A stretch of DNA of 64,000 nucleotides, from contig JAFPWY010000013.1 of NCBI GenBank assembly GCA_017412605.1, positions 62,001 through 126,000 on the forward strand. The letters run 5' to 3'. Source of the DNA: Fibrobacter sp. (GTDB lineage: Bacteria; Fibrobacterota; Fibrobacteria; Fibrobacterales; Fibrobacteraceae). Made by a program: the position numbers and the translations under genes. Below, in pieces: positions 51,601 to 60,340 of the stretch. The stretch's first letter is position 1; each line of letters opens with the position of its first letter. Below the pieces are notes generated by a model. That model was not told the origin of the DNA. It saw only the letters and a program-made list of their open reading frames with translations, and searched no databases.

Positions 51601-54600
51601 TCCGCTTAATACGCGCTTCGGCAGCATCAAGGTCACGGATGAAGATGAAGAAGATGCTATGACTCTCAGCATTATCGGCTCTTCGATTCCGTTCACTATT
51701 GCGACCGTGAAAAAGGGCGAGTACAAACTGTCCGTGAACGGCGCGCTCGATTTCGAGACGAAGAATTCTTACTCGTTCAAAGTGCGCGTGACGGACGGTG
51801 TGGCTAGTGATACTGCCGATGTGGTGGTCAAGATTAACGATGTGAACGAAAAGCCCGTCATCGCCGACTACACGTTCAATGTGGATGAAAATTCCCCCAA
51901 GGGAAAAACGGTGGGCACGGTCAAGGTGAAGGACGTGGATACCTGGACGGTCATGAGATATGCTCTCGAGGATTCCACGAAGAACATTGCCAACGTGTTC
52001 ACGATTACTCCGGCGTCCAGTTGCGACAATGGGTATTTCTGCGGGGACATCAAGCTCAAGGATTCCGTGCTGGACTTTGAAAAGACCGCAACCTACTACA
52101 TGTATGTGATTGCGACAGATAACGGAGAGAACGCGGGCTTCCCGCCGGACATGTCGGATACAGCTGTCGTGACGATTAAGATCAACGACAAGAACGATCC
52201 TCCTGTCATTGGCCCGGATGCTGCGGACGTGAATGTCAAGGAACATGGGAGCGCCGGTGAATTCCTGGTTGGGTTCAAGGCGACCGACCAGGACAAGAAC
52301 CATTCTCTCACTTTCAGCATGGTGTCTAAGAATGGGAAGGCATTGCCGTTCGACATTGTGCCGGTTTCGGGTAAGGATAGTGCCTACGTCAAGACCAGTA
52401 AGGAACTGGATTACGAGACGATGGACACCCTTTACAATATCTATGTCATTGTGAACGATGGCACGGCTAAGGATACGGCGAACTTGACGGTCCATGTCAA
52501 GGATATCAACGAAGCTCCGGCTTTCGACAAGACAAGCTACACCGCTCGAATCAACGAGAAGTACAGTGGCGGTGATTCGGTATGGATTTTTGAAGCGAAG
52601 GATAAAGATATAAAGGCCAAACCTGCAACGGTCCTGACTTATTCACTTGGCAAGGTCTACGATGTGACGGATGCATCGAACAAGGTTGAAGTGACCGGAT
52701 TGTTCAGTATTTCGTCTGCAAGTAACAAGGGCAACGTCTTGGTGGCAACTTCGGGTATGCTGGGCCAGCCCTATGCCGGCCACACGTTCGAAGTTGTCGT
52801 GACGGTGAAGGACAATGGTTCAAAACAGAGCTTCTTCGATAACAAGAAGGATCTTTCCGCTACGACCAAGTTGACTATCGTGGTGAGCAACGAGAACGAT
52901 CCTCCCTATCTCGAGAACAGGCCTTTCAACTTTGATGTTGATGAAAATTCTTCGTCGGGAACGCTTGTCGGGACAATCAAGGCTGAAGACGAGGACTTGA
53001 AGGATAAACTGACATTTGATATGTTGCTTCCGTCTGGTTCTAGCGTCCCGTTCGAATTCCAGAAGGTTTCTGATAGGGAAATTAAGGTAGTTGTGAAGAA
53101 CAATGCGAAGCTCAATTACGAAGCCGATAGCCTCTACACGTTCAAAGTCACTGTGACGGACGGAATTGCCAGCGATACGGCCGATGTGACCATCAAGATT
53201 AACGACGTGAACGAATATCCGAATATCGTGACTGCCGACCTCTACATCGACGAGAACTCGTCGACCGGAACATCTGTCGGTAAGGTCAAGGTTACGGATG
53301 AAGACCTCTGGACAAAGATGAACTACAAGCTCCTGGATTCCACGGCGGGTGCTACGAGCGTCTTCAAGATTTCCTCTTCGTCCACTTGCGATAAGGGCTA
53401 TTTCTGTGGTGAAATCACTCTCAAGGATTCTGTCCTCAATTACGAAAAGGATAGCGTCTACTATATGTATGTGGTTGCTACGGATAATGGAAAGGACAAT
53501 GGCTTTAAAAGCCTTGCCGATACGGCCTTGCTTAAGGTGCATATCAACGACAAGAACGATTCTCCGACATTTGACTCTAGCTCGGTGACTGTCGGCGTGA
53601 AAGAAAATTCTCCTGTGGGAACGTCTGTGGGGTCTATTGCCAAGTATGCCAAGGACGAAGATAACAAGTATACCGTCAAGGACAATCTGGCCTATTCCCT
53701 GATTGCGGTTTCCAAGAATTCGGCGAAGTTCTTCACTATCGATGCGTCGACGGGTGAAATCACGGTCGCCATGGATTCCCTGGATTACGAGTCTGTTGCT
53801 GTGTACCAGGTGAAGGTGCGGGTGACCGACAACAGGGACGCAAAATCTGCCGATACGATGCTTGTCATCATCAACGTCGAAGACGTGAACGAGAAGCCGA
53901 CGATTGTGCAGCAGAAGTTCGATGTCGATGAACTTGAACCTGTTGGAACGGTCTTGAACGGAAGCCCTGTCAAGGACGGCGATCTGGATACGGCCAAGGC
54001 GTTCAAGATGCACAAGTATTTCGCTATCGACGGCGATACGGCCAAGTTCGCTATCGATTCCTTGACGGGCGAGCTTACGACGAAAGAAGTGCTTGCTTAC
54101 AGCAACACGGGCACAAACGACTACTCCTTGACGGTGAAGGTTGTTGACTACAGCGTGCCTAGTAAGTTGCTTGCTGCCGAAGAGGTAATGCTTATTACCG
54201 TGAACGATGTCAACAAGGCTCCTGTTATCGAACCGGATACGTTCGAGATTAAGGAAAACTCTCCGGAATCTACGTTTGTCGGCCAGATTCGGGCGACTGA
54301 CGACGAGGATCCGGCTTCCAAGTTGCTCTTCAGCCTCGTGGGTTCCTCGAAGGAATTTGATGTTTCGACCGACGGCATTATCACCGTGAAGAAGGGCGCG
54401 AAACTTGACTACGAACGCACCAAGTCCTATACGCTGCAGATTGAAGTTGAAGACCTCAAGGGCCTCACTACCGTGGGCAAGATAAGGATTAATATCCTGA
54501 ATGTGCCTGAACCTCCTGTTATCGAAGCCGATACGTTCCACGTGGCTGAAACGGCCGCGGCCAAGACGCTTGTCGGCAAGGCTATCGGTATGGACCAGGA

Positions 54601-57307
54601 AGATGCGGATTCGCTGCTGACATTCGCTTTGGTCGGAAAGTCGGACGAGTTCGATGTTTCCAAGTCCGGCCGCATTACCGTGAAGAAGAGCGGCGTGCTT
54701 GATTATGAGTCAACGACGAGCTACGTCCTTGAAATCTATGTGACCGATACGGACAGCATGTCCGATACGGCCAGGTTCCTGATTATCGTGGACGATGTGA
54801 ATGAGGCTCCGGAAATTGAACCTGCTGAATTCCATGTGGCCGAAAATTCCCCGGCAAAGACGAAGGTCGGCCGTGTGGTGGCCCACGATGCTGAGGAACC
54901 GGATTCCGTGCTCGTGTTCGCGCTTGCCGAGAAGTCCAATGAATTCGAGATTTCTTCTTCTGGCCGCATTACTGTGAAGCAGGGTGCGAACCTCGATTAC
55001 GAAACCAAGAACCGCTACGATTTGAAGGTTTCCGTGACCGATACGAAGAAGGCTTCTTCTACGGCAATCGTGAGAATCCTGATTGATGATATCCGCGAAA
55101 TTCCGACGATTGACGATACGACCATTGTCATTCGCGAAGATGCAAAGCCGGATACGACGTTTGCAAAGCTCATCATCGACAATCCCGAAGGGGACAAGGT
55201 CAAGGTGAAACTCATCACCAAGACCAAGGTGTTCAAGATTTCGGATGACGGCAAAATCACGCTTATCGATACGCTTGATTACGAAAGCAAGAAAAAGTAC
55301 GACCTGGTCGTTACTGTCGAAGGTGAAGACGGCAGCATTGACACGGCTCATGTGACCATCAAGGTCCAGAACGTTCTCGAAGTGCCCGAGGTCAAGATTA
55401 CACGTGCAAACGACGAGGATTCTCTCTGGCTTGAACCCGATACCATCTACACTCATACCAGGAAGGTCAACCTGGAATGGACTGTCGACAAGAAACTCCA
55501 GCCCGACACCTTGGTCAATCTCCCGAAGGACAGCACCTACATTGTCAGGCTGTGCTATGATGACCCGACGAAGGACAGGCCTGGCTGTGACACGGTTGTC
55601 ATCGTGGTGGACAATTCTATCCCGAAGGTGACTATATCGAAGACGGCGGAAGACACGGCTGCCATTTCGAACGTGACCATTGTTGAACAGGTTGACGAAA
55701 GCGATACGAACTTCTATGTGAATCACGAATTGAACGAAGTCCGCATCCATATCAGGGACAATGCGACCGAGACCGACTCCACGTTCAACACGAACCTCAA
55801 ATTGGATTCCCTGTTGAACATCAAGGGCTCTCTCTCGGACATCAAGAAGGTTTCGAAGAAGAAGAACATCACGATGGATGATGCGGAATCTGCCGAGACT
55901 AGGCGGAACCTGATCAATAACAAAACGTATGCCGTTTCTTTTGAAAAGGAAGTTAATGGCAAGAAGTTGACAGTGTCCTACAATACCGACAAGAAGGGCA
56001 ACCCGATCAAGAATGATGACGGTGTCGTTGTAATGAAGGTCGAGTTCCAGACTGTTGTCGGTGGCAAGGATGTTACCGTTTCTTACTACGTGAATGGCTC
56101 CACCGGTGAACTGATTGAAAACGACATTGGCGGTGTTTACGAGTATGCTTACGAGTTTGACGATGACTTCGGTGGCCACGTGGGTGTCCGCTATGCTGTG
56201 GATGACAAGGGCGAAATCATCAAGAACGAAGAAGGCAACTACGGCTATCAGGTCAGCTACACCTACAAGAACAAGTTCGGCAACGTATCCACGAAGAACA
56301 TCTTCATCGTTGTGGATAAGGTTGTTCCGGTCGTCAAGATCAATTCTCCCGAGAACAAGTCGTTCGTGCATACGCGTGGCATTGATGTCGAATGGACTGT
56401 CGATGGCGTTGTCCAGGATACCCTTGTTCTCCAGGCGCTTAAGAACGGTGTGAACCCCATTGTGCGCACCTATCGCGACAAGGCGGGCAACGAGGCTTCG
56501 GATACGGTCATCGTGGTCTTGAAGGATCCGAAATCCATCGATGTGCATGTTGTAAAGCCTGTCACGATAATCGATGTGGATTCCGTTGCGAAGTACTATG
56601 GCGACAATCCGCCGAAGAAGGGACAGACGTTTGCTGTGAGCATGTATGACCCGACTGAAGACAGGGAAGCGAAGACACTTGTCGGCGGCTCCTTTGGCAA
56701 GAAGAAGGGCAACGGCAAGGAACCTTATCCGGGCGTGAATGGTGGCCATCTCGGCCCGACGCTCGCCATCGAAGCTGTGGCCCCGCGCTGTGGTGAAAAC
56801 CCCGCTGCTGGACTTTGCACGTTGGACGACCTTGTCGAACGCGACGGCATGATCTCGCTCGGTGTCGGTGGTGGTTGGGACCGTGAAAGAATAACGGTCG
56901 ACGAATACGTCAACAACTACTGTACCAAAGAATTCCGCAAGGAATACAAGGGCGACCTCAAGAGTGCGAACCTGTACAAGATGTCGCTGCACGTGAATGT
57001 CTGGATCTATTCCAATCTGGGTTCGTTCTTGAACGAATACCGGTTCGAACAGGATTTGAACGATCCGAAATATGTCAGCGATGTCGGCGAAGCCAAGATG
57101 TTCTTTGAACTGACTCCCGATTTGGATGGTGATGTGCGGACAAAGGACGGTCGCCTGCTTGGAACGGGTGCCTACATCTTCAAGACAGAGGTCAAGTCGG
57201 TTGCCGAGCTGCGCTGTGAACTTCCGGACGAAGAAATCGGCCACAAGCGCCATGCTTCGGACGAACTGCTCAAGTCGTTCGGCTACAAGAGGCCCAAGCA
57301 GAAATAA
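48608..57307 (+). CDS. giant cadherin-repeat surface protein
   Basis: A 2,899-residue secreted protein. GGAG 6-8 bases before ATG 48608 fixes the start. After the signal peptide (ARSLTMLLAASSIAAFAAVP) comes a ~330-residue strand-rich head (GDVIMTGPVHFLGSFNIG, LLFYMTSNFDIPSGRK), a Calx-beta-like unit (KLTAVDDELAENREYFYLRI), then about 15 cadherin-like repeats with DENS-x-G-x-x-VG, D-x-D and D-x-NE/ND-x-PP calcium motifs. Repeats 2-5 and 6-9 are a duplicated block. Near 2,300 begin modules with WTVDxxxQ-DTL. The C-terminal ~230 residues, with four or five Cys, are unrecognised, and no standard type IX tail is seen. A calcium-stiffened adhesin role is inferred. Confidence 0.9.
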   Translation: MTNSFFANFSKRFARSLTMLLAASSIAAFAAVPVAPLTFGGNSTSDSAKWEQLMKYKLWAYGNIHMYDDVHITDTVGFIGSAKGNLNYTNNNHELGGPLLFGGSYNGNTGGDVIMTGPVHFLGSFNIGQNPGNDVFNGKYCVGSMGAGFGSTRGQHSQTCDGVPAVDSSLRLPTLKSNPTYSKTIGGLYANGDNIIIDVPPGDGVYDLHIDGTISFDNRGNVYVRMPQNGRPTRIFLNGINLKNNNSIYVVYAGPNDTCSKSGVWTTQVKDTPNEDYHGDLLFYMTSNFDIPSGRKNLQGTYITTGNVDIAQDASFAGQLIANSINIQAHFLADQFRYVPFDPPKINSTALASGLLHEGKSNETLNVKLDKAPSVPVKIKYCFAFESNASATSGKTGATGTVITAAHSSDLNTSGIPVCTMTGTSPYDEATFADDGKALTTPIKLTAVDDELAENREYFYLRILDITGGVLEDGGHTGKFKIYIEDNDSEPSGKDTIITSIVSDAGDSIGFEDVPFKIESFPAYYKATSGKNVKLTPMTDYKVQIVSVPTKGSLKKGSKAVSKGEVISSADIKSGKLTYVSGLNEFGDSTTTDPKFEYSTFTYKIVDDYGEASKNTFTMTIAMNPVNDKPEITNALSSDSKLHLTVKENSAVGVKFGTITAQDSVDSNRDGGNALTYKLENISGNPSSVFQVNSKTGAITVKAATLNYEVQKTYEMRIIVTDNGVPGDRSKKLTDTVVVHVDVENQNDPPVILRGDTTISVREHAPKDSIFIEYKATDEDAGQHVTFRMESADGATSLPFTLIALTDSDSAYIKVVSINYETQPTVYNLRMIADDGTGGSDTAMLTINILDVNETPTFAQSSYEFSIDEKYKGGDLVGQVTAADKDTKATPKTVLTYSLVGVNDVTNGSTAVTGLFTVNSSTGEINVDPSISGMLGQSYANHDYEVTVKVTDNGKEQNFSVNKKNLSRNVKVTVKIGNVNDPPIFDKDKYTFNVNENTPLNTRFGSIKVTDEDEEDAMTLSIIGSSIPFTIATVKKGEYKLSVNGALDFETKNSYSFKVRVTDGVASDTADVVVKINDVNEKPVIADYTFNVDENSPKGKTVGTVKVKDVDTWTVMRYALEDSTKNIANVFTITPASSCDNGYFCGDIKLKDSVLDFEKTATYYMYVIATDNGENAGFPPDMSDTAVVTIKINDKNDPPVIGPDAADVNVKEHGSAGEFLVGFKATDQDKNHSLTFSMVSKNGKALPFDIVPVSGKDSAYVKTSKELDYETMDTLYNIYVIVNDGTAKDTANLTVHVKDINEAPAFDKTSYTARINEKYSGGDSVWIFEAKDKDIKAKPATVLTYSLGKVYDVTDASNKVEVTGLFSISSASNKGNVLVATSGMLGQPYAGHTFEVVVTVKDNGSKQSFFDNKKDLSATTKLTIVVSNENDPPYLENRPFNFDVDENSSSGTLVGTIKAEDEDLKDKLTFDMLLPSGSSVPFEFQKVSDREIKVVVKNNAKLNYEADSLYTFKVTVTDGIASDTADVTIKINDVNEYPNIVTADLYIDENSSTGTSVGKVKVTDEDLWTKMNYKLLDSTAGATSVFKISSSSTCDKGYFCGEITLKDSVLNYEKDSVYYMYVVATDNGKDNGFKSLADTALLKVHINDKNDSPTFDSSSVTVGVKENSPVGTSVGSIAKYAKDEDNKYTVKDNLAYSLIAVSKNSAKFFTIDASTGEITVAMDSLDYESVAVYQVKVRVTDNRDAKSADTMLVIINVEDVNEKPTIVQQKFDVDELEPVGTVLNGSPVKDGDLDTAKAFKMHKYFAIDGDTAKFAIDSLTGELTTKEVLAYSNTGTNDYSLTVKVVDYSVPSKLLAAEEVMLITVNDVNKAPVIEPDTFEIKENSPESTFVGQIRATDDEDPASKLLFSLVGSSKEFDVSTDGIITVKKGAKLDYERTKSYTLQIEVEDLKGLTTVGKIRINILNVPEPPVIEADTFHVAETAAAKTLVGKAIGMDQEDADSLLTFALVGKSDEFDVSKSGRITVKKSGVLDYESTTSYVLEIYVTDTDSMSDTARFLIIVDDVNEAPEIEPAEFHVAENSPAKTKVGRVVAHDAEEPDSVLVFALAEKSNEFEISSSGRITVKQGANLDYETKNRYDLKVSVTDTKKASSTAIVRILIDDIREIPTIDDTTIVIREDAKPDTTFAKLIIDNPEGDKVKVKLITKTKVFKISDDGKITLIDTLDYESKKKYDLVVTVEGEDGSIDTAHVTIKVQNVLEVPEVKITRANDEDSLWLEPDTIYTHTRKVNLEWTVDKKLQPDTLVNLPKDSTYIVRLCYDDPTKDRPGCDTVVIVVDNSIPKVTISKTAEDTAAISNVTIVEQVDESDTNFYVNHELNEVRIHIRDNATETDSTFNTNLKLDSLLNIKGSLSDIKKVSKKKNITMDDAESAETRRNLINNKTYAVSFEKEVNGKKLTVSYNTDKKGNPIKNDDGVVVMKVEFQTVVGGKDVTVSYYVNGSTGELIENDIGGVYEYAYEFDDDFGGHVGVRYAVDDKGEIIKNEEGNYGYQVSYTYKNKFGNVSTKNIFIVVDKVVPVVKINSPENKSFVHTRGIDVEWTVDGVVQDTLVLQALKNGVNPIVRTYRDKAGNEASDTVIVVLKDPKSIDVHVVKPVTIIDVDSVAKYYGDNPPKKGQTFAVSMYDPTEDREAKTLVGGSFGKKKGNGKEPYPGVNGGHLGPTLAIEAVAPRCGENPAAGLCTLDDLVERDGMISLGVGGGWDRERITVDEYVNNYCTKEFRKEYKGDLKSANLYKMSLHVNVWIYSNLGSFLNEYRFEQDLNDPKYVSDVGEAKMFFELTPDLDGDVRTKDGRLLGTGAYIFKTEVKSVAELRCELPDEEIGHKRHASDELLKSFGYKRPKQK
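50836..53580 (+). repeat. duplicated four-cadherin block
   Basis: Two copies of a ~1.35-kb (about 451-residue) block lie in tandem, starting near 50836 and 52190, with block 2 ending near 53551-53580. Corresponding landmarks: VREHAPKDS/VKEHGSAGE, DEKYKGGD/NEKYSGGD, ISGMLGQSYANH/TSGMLGQPYAGH, NVNENTPL/DVDENSSS, and CDNGYFCGDIKLKDSVLDFEK/CDKGYFCGEITLKDSVLNYEK. Confidence 0.85.
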
Positions 57308-57327
57308 CAGGCTGAGCCTTTAGGCCT

Positions 57328-58041
57328 TTATCTGTGGAGTATGCCCCTGGCATGCTCCACTTCTTCGTTTGTAGGGCTGGGGGTGTCGCGGAGCGTATAG
57401 GGTATCTTGAGGTCGTCCCACTTGTGGATGGCCATGTTATGGAACGGGAGCACATCAACGCGCTCGATGTTCTTTAGGGGCTCGATGAAGTCTGCGAGTG
57501 CGTGCAGGTCCTCGTCGCTATCGGTAAGGCCCGGAACGAGTACGTAGCGTAGCCAGACGGGCTTTCCCATGCGGGCTAGCCTCTGCGCAAAGTCCAATGT
57601 GGGCTGGAGGGGCTTGCCGGTGAGCCTCTGGTGGGTCTCGGGGTTCATTTCCTTGATGTCGAGCAGCACGAGGTCTACGCTGTCGAACCATTCGTCGGGC
57701 AGGCCTGCGGCGAGGAATCCCTGTGTGTCGAGCGCTGTGTGCAGGTGTAGCTCGTTCTTTGCACGTTCGAAGATGTCGTGAACGAAGTCTGCCTGAACTA
57801 GCGGTTCTCCGCCGGTGATAGTCAGTCCGCCTGCCATGCGCAGGAACCCGGCGTATTTCCCTATTTCGGCGAGGATGTGATCGGAGTCTGTCTCGTTGCC
57901 GTCGTGCAGGTTCCAGGTGTCAGGATTGTGGCAGTACAGGCAGCGGAACGGGCAGCCTGTAGTGAACAGCGCAAAACGAACACCGGGACCGTCTGATGCG
58001 GCCCCGGTGATGAAAGAGTGTACATAGCCTTTAACAGCCAT
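57328..58041 (-). CDS. pflA: pyruvate formate-lyase activating enzyme
   Basis: A 237-residue radical SAM enzyme that makes the glycyl radical on pyruvate formate-lyase in anaerobic metabolism. The iron-sulfur ligands are Cys 30, 34 and 37 in TTGCPFRCLYCHNPDTW; GGLTITGGEPLVQ, LDTQGF and VDLVLLDIKEMNPETH are typical of the family, as is VDVLPFHNMAIHKW near the end. The length (E. coli: 246) is normal. No pflB lies next to it here. It starts 6 bases after the stop of an outer-membrane protein gene, so it may be co-transcribed with that gene, an odd pairing. Confidence 0.93.
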   Translation of the reverse strand: MAVKGYVHSFITGAASDGPGVRFALFTTGCPFRCLYCHNPDTWNLHDGNETDSDHILAEIGKYAGFLRMAGGLTITGGEPLVQADFVHDIFERAKNELHLHTALDTQGFLAAGLPDEWFDSVDLVLLDIKEMNPETHQRLTGKPLQPTLDFAQRLARMGKPVWLRYVLVPGLTDSDEDLHALADFIEPLKNIERVDVLPFHNMAIHKWDDLKIPYTLRDTPSPTNEEVEHARGILHR

Positions 58042-58047
58042 TTCCGT

Positions 58048-58878
58048 TTAGAAGAAGATGTTTATACCTGCCGTCGTGTAGAACGTGAGCAAGGTGGATT
58101 CCCTAAATTCAGGCTGGTACGTACGGGCAGGAATCAGCATGTTGGTGAAGCACTGCACGACGCGGATGTTTAAATGGACATAGCGGCTGAACATGTAGCC
58201 GAGATCAATCGCTCCGCCCACCTCGGCACCAGAAGTGGCGATGGTGTTCGGTTCAGGTTTCTTGTTTCCCGAATAGTCCTTGGTGTATTCGGAGGAACCC
58301 GTGAGCTTGAGGCCGATATCGAGACCGATACCTGCGTAAAGGTTGTAGTCCTCGAAGTTGTAGCGCACGATAATCGGAATATCGAACATCATGATATCGA
58401 TTGTCGCTTCGTCCGTACCGTAGTCGGTCTGGTTTTCGTAACGGTATTGACGGAAATTGAACGTGAGTTCCGGGACGATGTAGGTGTACTTGAAGCCTAG
58501 AGGCATCTTGACCATCAGACCACCACCGGCTTGCCAGCCCAGTCCCCATCCATCGGAATTGGAACCGAAGAACGTGTTTATACCGCCCTGGGCGCGCACG
58601 CCGAGCATGATGGAACGGGCAAAGCCTTCCGTGCGTTGACGGTTGATTTCGGCCTTGGACGTGGCCTCGTTCTTGTAACGGGCGTACGCCTGTGCGTAGT
58701 CTGCATCGTTTGCGAATTCGCTGTCATCTCCACCGTCGTAGGAACTGGTTTTAGCAGGCCTACTGCGGTTATTGGAATCACCACCAATCCAATCATCCGA
58801 ATCGTCGTCCTGTGCAAAGACGGCTACAGAAAACGCGAAAATAAAAGCACAAATCAGGGAGAGTGTTTTCGGTTTCAT
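58048..58878 (-). CDS. outer-membrane beta-barrel protein, paralog A
   Basis: A 276-residue protein: signal peptide (MKPKTLSLICAFIFAFSVAVFAQ), an Asp/Ser-rich low-complexity region (~25-80), then a barrel of the PorT/OmpA-like 8-strand type: IMLGVRAQGGINTFFG, YIVPELTFNFRQYRYENQTDY, IDIMMFDIPIIVRYNFEDYNLYAGIGLDIGLKLTG, ending TFYTTAGINIFF with a C-terminal Phe. It is a paralog of the protein encoded at 59028-60011. On the minus strand TATAAT lies 6 bases before ATG and there is no SD, so the mRNA may be leaderless. It precedes pflA by 6 bases. Confidence 0.8.
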   Translation of the reverse strand: MKPKTLSLICAFIFAFSVAVFAQDDDSDDWIGGDSNNRSRPAKTSSYDGGDDSEFANDADYAQAYARYKNEATSKAEINRQRTEGFARSIMLGVRAQGGINTFFGSNSDGWGLGWQAGGGLMVKMPLGFKYTYIVPELTFNFRQYRYENQTDYGTDEATIDIMMFDIPIIVRYNFEDYNLYAGIGLDIGLKLTGSSEYTKDYSGNKKPEPNTIATSGAEVGGAIDLGYMFSRYVHLNIRVVQCFTNMLIPARTYQPEFRESTLLTFYTTAGINIFF

Positions 58879-58984
58879 ACTTGAATTATAATAATATAAT
58901 TGATAAACAACGCTCCTCTAAAAATATCTTCAAAAAAAAATGTTGAGAAAATATATTGGTAATTTGTTTTTTACGAAAAGAGCG

Positions 58985-59008
58985 AAAAAAACGGGGCTTT
59001 TTGCCCCG
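58985..59008 (-). terminator. terminator of paralog B
   Basis: On the minus strand CGGGGC-aaaaa-GCCCCG is followed by seven T, 20 bases after the stop of the outer-membrane protein gene. Confidence 0.88.
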
Positions 59009-59027
59009 TCAAGACCCCACGAACAAA

Positions 59028-60011
59028 TTAGAATTGGTAAAAAATGCCGATTGTGGCGTTAAATGGCCATAATTTGGAATCAAACAGCGTCGGTTCGGCC
59101 AGATTGGCCTCGTCTACGAGGTTGGAAAAATATTGCACTACGCGGATGTCGAACCCGAAATGGCCGCTGAAAACGAAACCGAAATCGACGACTGCCCCCA
59201 GTTCGACCCCGTTTGTAGGAATGGACTTCTCGCGTTTGTCCTTTTGCGTTTTACCTTCGACGGAGGTTTCCTGCTTAAATTGGGAGTAACCGGAGAGCTT
59301 GAGGCCGAGGTCTGCGCCAACGCCAAAGAAGAATCCGTCGTCTTCGCCGATGTAGCGGAACATGAAGGGGATTTCGAACATGTACATTTCGACATAGGCT
59401 TCGTTGTCGCTGTATTCCGTCGTTTCTTCGTACAGGTAGCGGCGGTAGCTGAAGTCCAATGCCGTCATGAGCCTAAAGGTCTGGAATCCGAACGGGATCC
59501 TGACGAAAATTCCGAAATTGCCGAGATAGCCAGGGTTCCAGGTGTCGGCTTTTTCGCCGAATAGCATATTCACGCCGCCAGCCAGGCGGAATCCCAAATT
59601 GATGGAGGTATAGAAACCTTCTTTGCGTGCGCGGTAGATTTCGCGGTTCTCGTTGGTGTAGGTTGCATCGGCATCTTCGTTGTAGGTGATGCTCTTTTTG
59701 GCCGGGGCTTTGGCGGAATCATCGGCGCATTCCGGATTGGCGGAATCGGCCGGAGTGCAATCCTCTTCGTCGTCGGAAGCCTGGGCTTGTGAATCGGAAC
59801 TTGCCGTCCGTGTCTGGAATGTAGTTTCCCCGCAACCGTCGCCAATACATTCGGGGTTCGGCTCGTTGTTGCCGTCGTTAAGGTCTGTGCGGCCGCCGTT
59901 CTGCGCGGCAATCCATGCGGAATCCGTTTCGGATTCGTATGTGTTTTGACCAAATGATGTGACGCACATCAATAAAAAAAGAACAGCGTATATGCGAATT
60001 TTTGATAACAT
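59028..60011 (-). CDS. outer-membrane beta-barrel protein, paralog B
   Basis: A 327-residue protein with signal peptide (MLSKIRIYAVLFLLMCVTSFGQ), a longer acidic, Cys-containing linker (ECIGDGCGE, DDEEDCTPADSANPECADDS) and the same barrel as paralog A: INLGFRLAGGVNMLFG, ALDFSYRRYLYEETTEYSDNEAYVEMYMFEIPFMFRYIGEDDGFFFGVGADLGLKLSGYS, FGFDIRVVQYFSNL and the C-terminal GIFYQF. The four linker Cys set it apart from A. No SD; TATTTT lies 6 bases before ATG 60011. Function unknown; a Fibrobacter-type porin-like or assembly protein is possible. Confidence 0.8.
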   Translation of the reverse strand: MLSKIRIYAVLFLLMCVTSFGQNTYESETDSAWIAAQNGGRTDLNDGNNEPNPECIGDGCGETTFQTRTASSDSQAQASDDEEDCTPADSANPECADDSAKAPAKKSITYNEDADATYTNENREIYRARKEGFYTSINLGFRLAGGVNMLFGEKADTWNPGYLGNFGIFVRIPFGFQTFRLMTALDFSYRRYLYEETTEYSDNEAYVEMYMFEIPFMFRYIGEDDGFFFGVGADLGLKLSGYSQFKQETSVEGKTQKDKREKSIPTNGVELGAVVDFGFVFSGHFGFDIRVVQYFSNLVDEANLAEPTLFDSKLWPFNATIGIFYQF

Positions 60012-60340
60012 ATTATAAAAATAGTTTTAATTCCTTTTATTAGTGCAGTGTATGGATGTTTTTTTATATGCTATTATGGAATATATTTAAGGAATGATGG
60101 CCGTTTTGACGCATTTTTAGAGAAAAAAGGACCGTTTGAGCCTAAAAAAGTATGCCTCCTATAGCCTTTTTTCAAATTTCAAAAAATGGTGAAAGAGTAT
60201 TCCCAGAATACTTTTTTGCAAAAAATGATGTTACCCGTAATATTTATTGTTGTTGTTTACAACAAAAACAATTTGTAAGTATATTAGGGGCCATTCCCGA
60301 TTTATATTTTTTTTAAGGTTGGTTGTAATCAGGAGAATCC
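60012..60340. other. divergent intergenic region
   Basis: About 330 AT-rich bases without a gene. It holds the leaderless-type promoter of paralog B and the promoter of the Cys-rich lipoprotein gene, listed separately. Nothing else is clear. Confidence 0.5.
60250..60285 (+). promoter_or_regulatory. promoter with overlapping palindrome, first Cys-rich lipoprotein
   Basis: TTTACA (60256-60261), an 18-base spacer and TATATT (60280-60285) form a sigma-70-type promoter. TTGTTG-TTTA-CAACAA (60250-60265), a perfect palindrome, overlaps the -35 box. A similar TTTACAACAAAAA block precedes the third lipoprotein gene. Confidence 0.55.

Noticed and set aside
49988-57253. Several 570-850-residue frames on the minus strand
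   Set aside because: They mirror the cadherin-repeat gene; their low-complexity His/Arg/Ile composition is that of a reversed Asp/Val-rich repeat protein.
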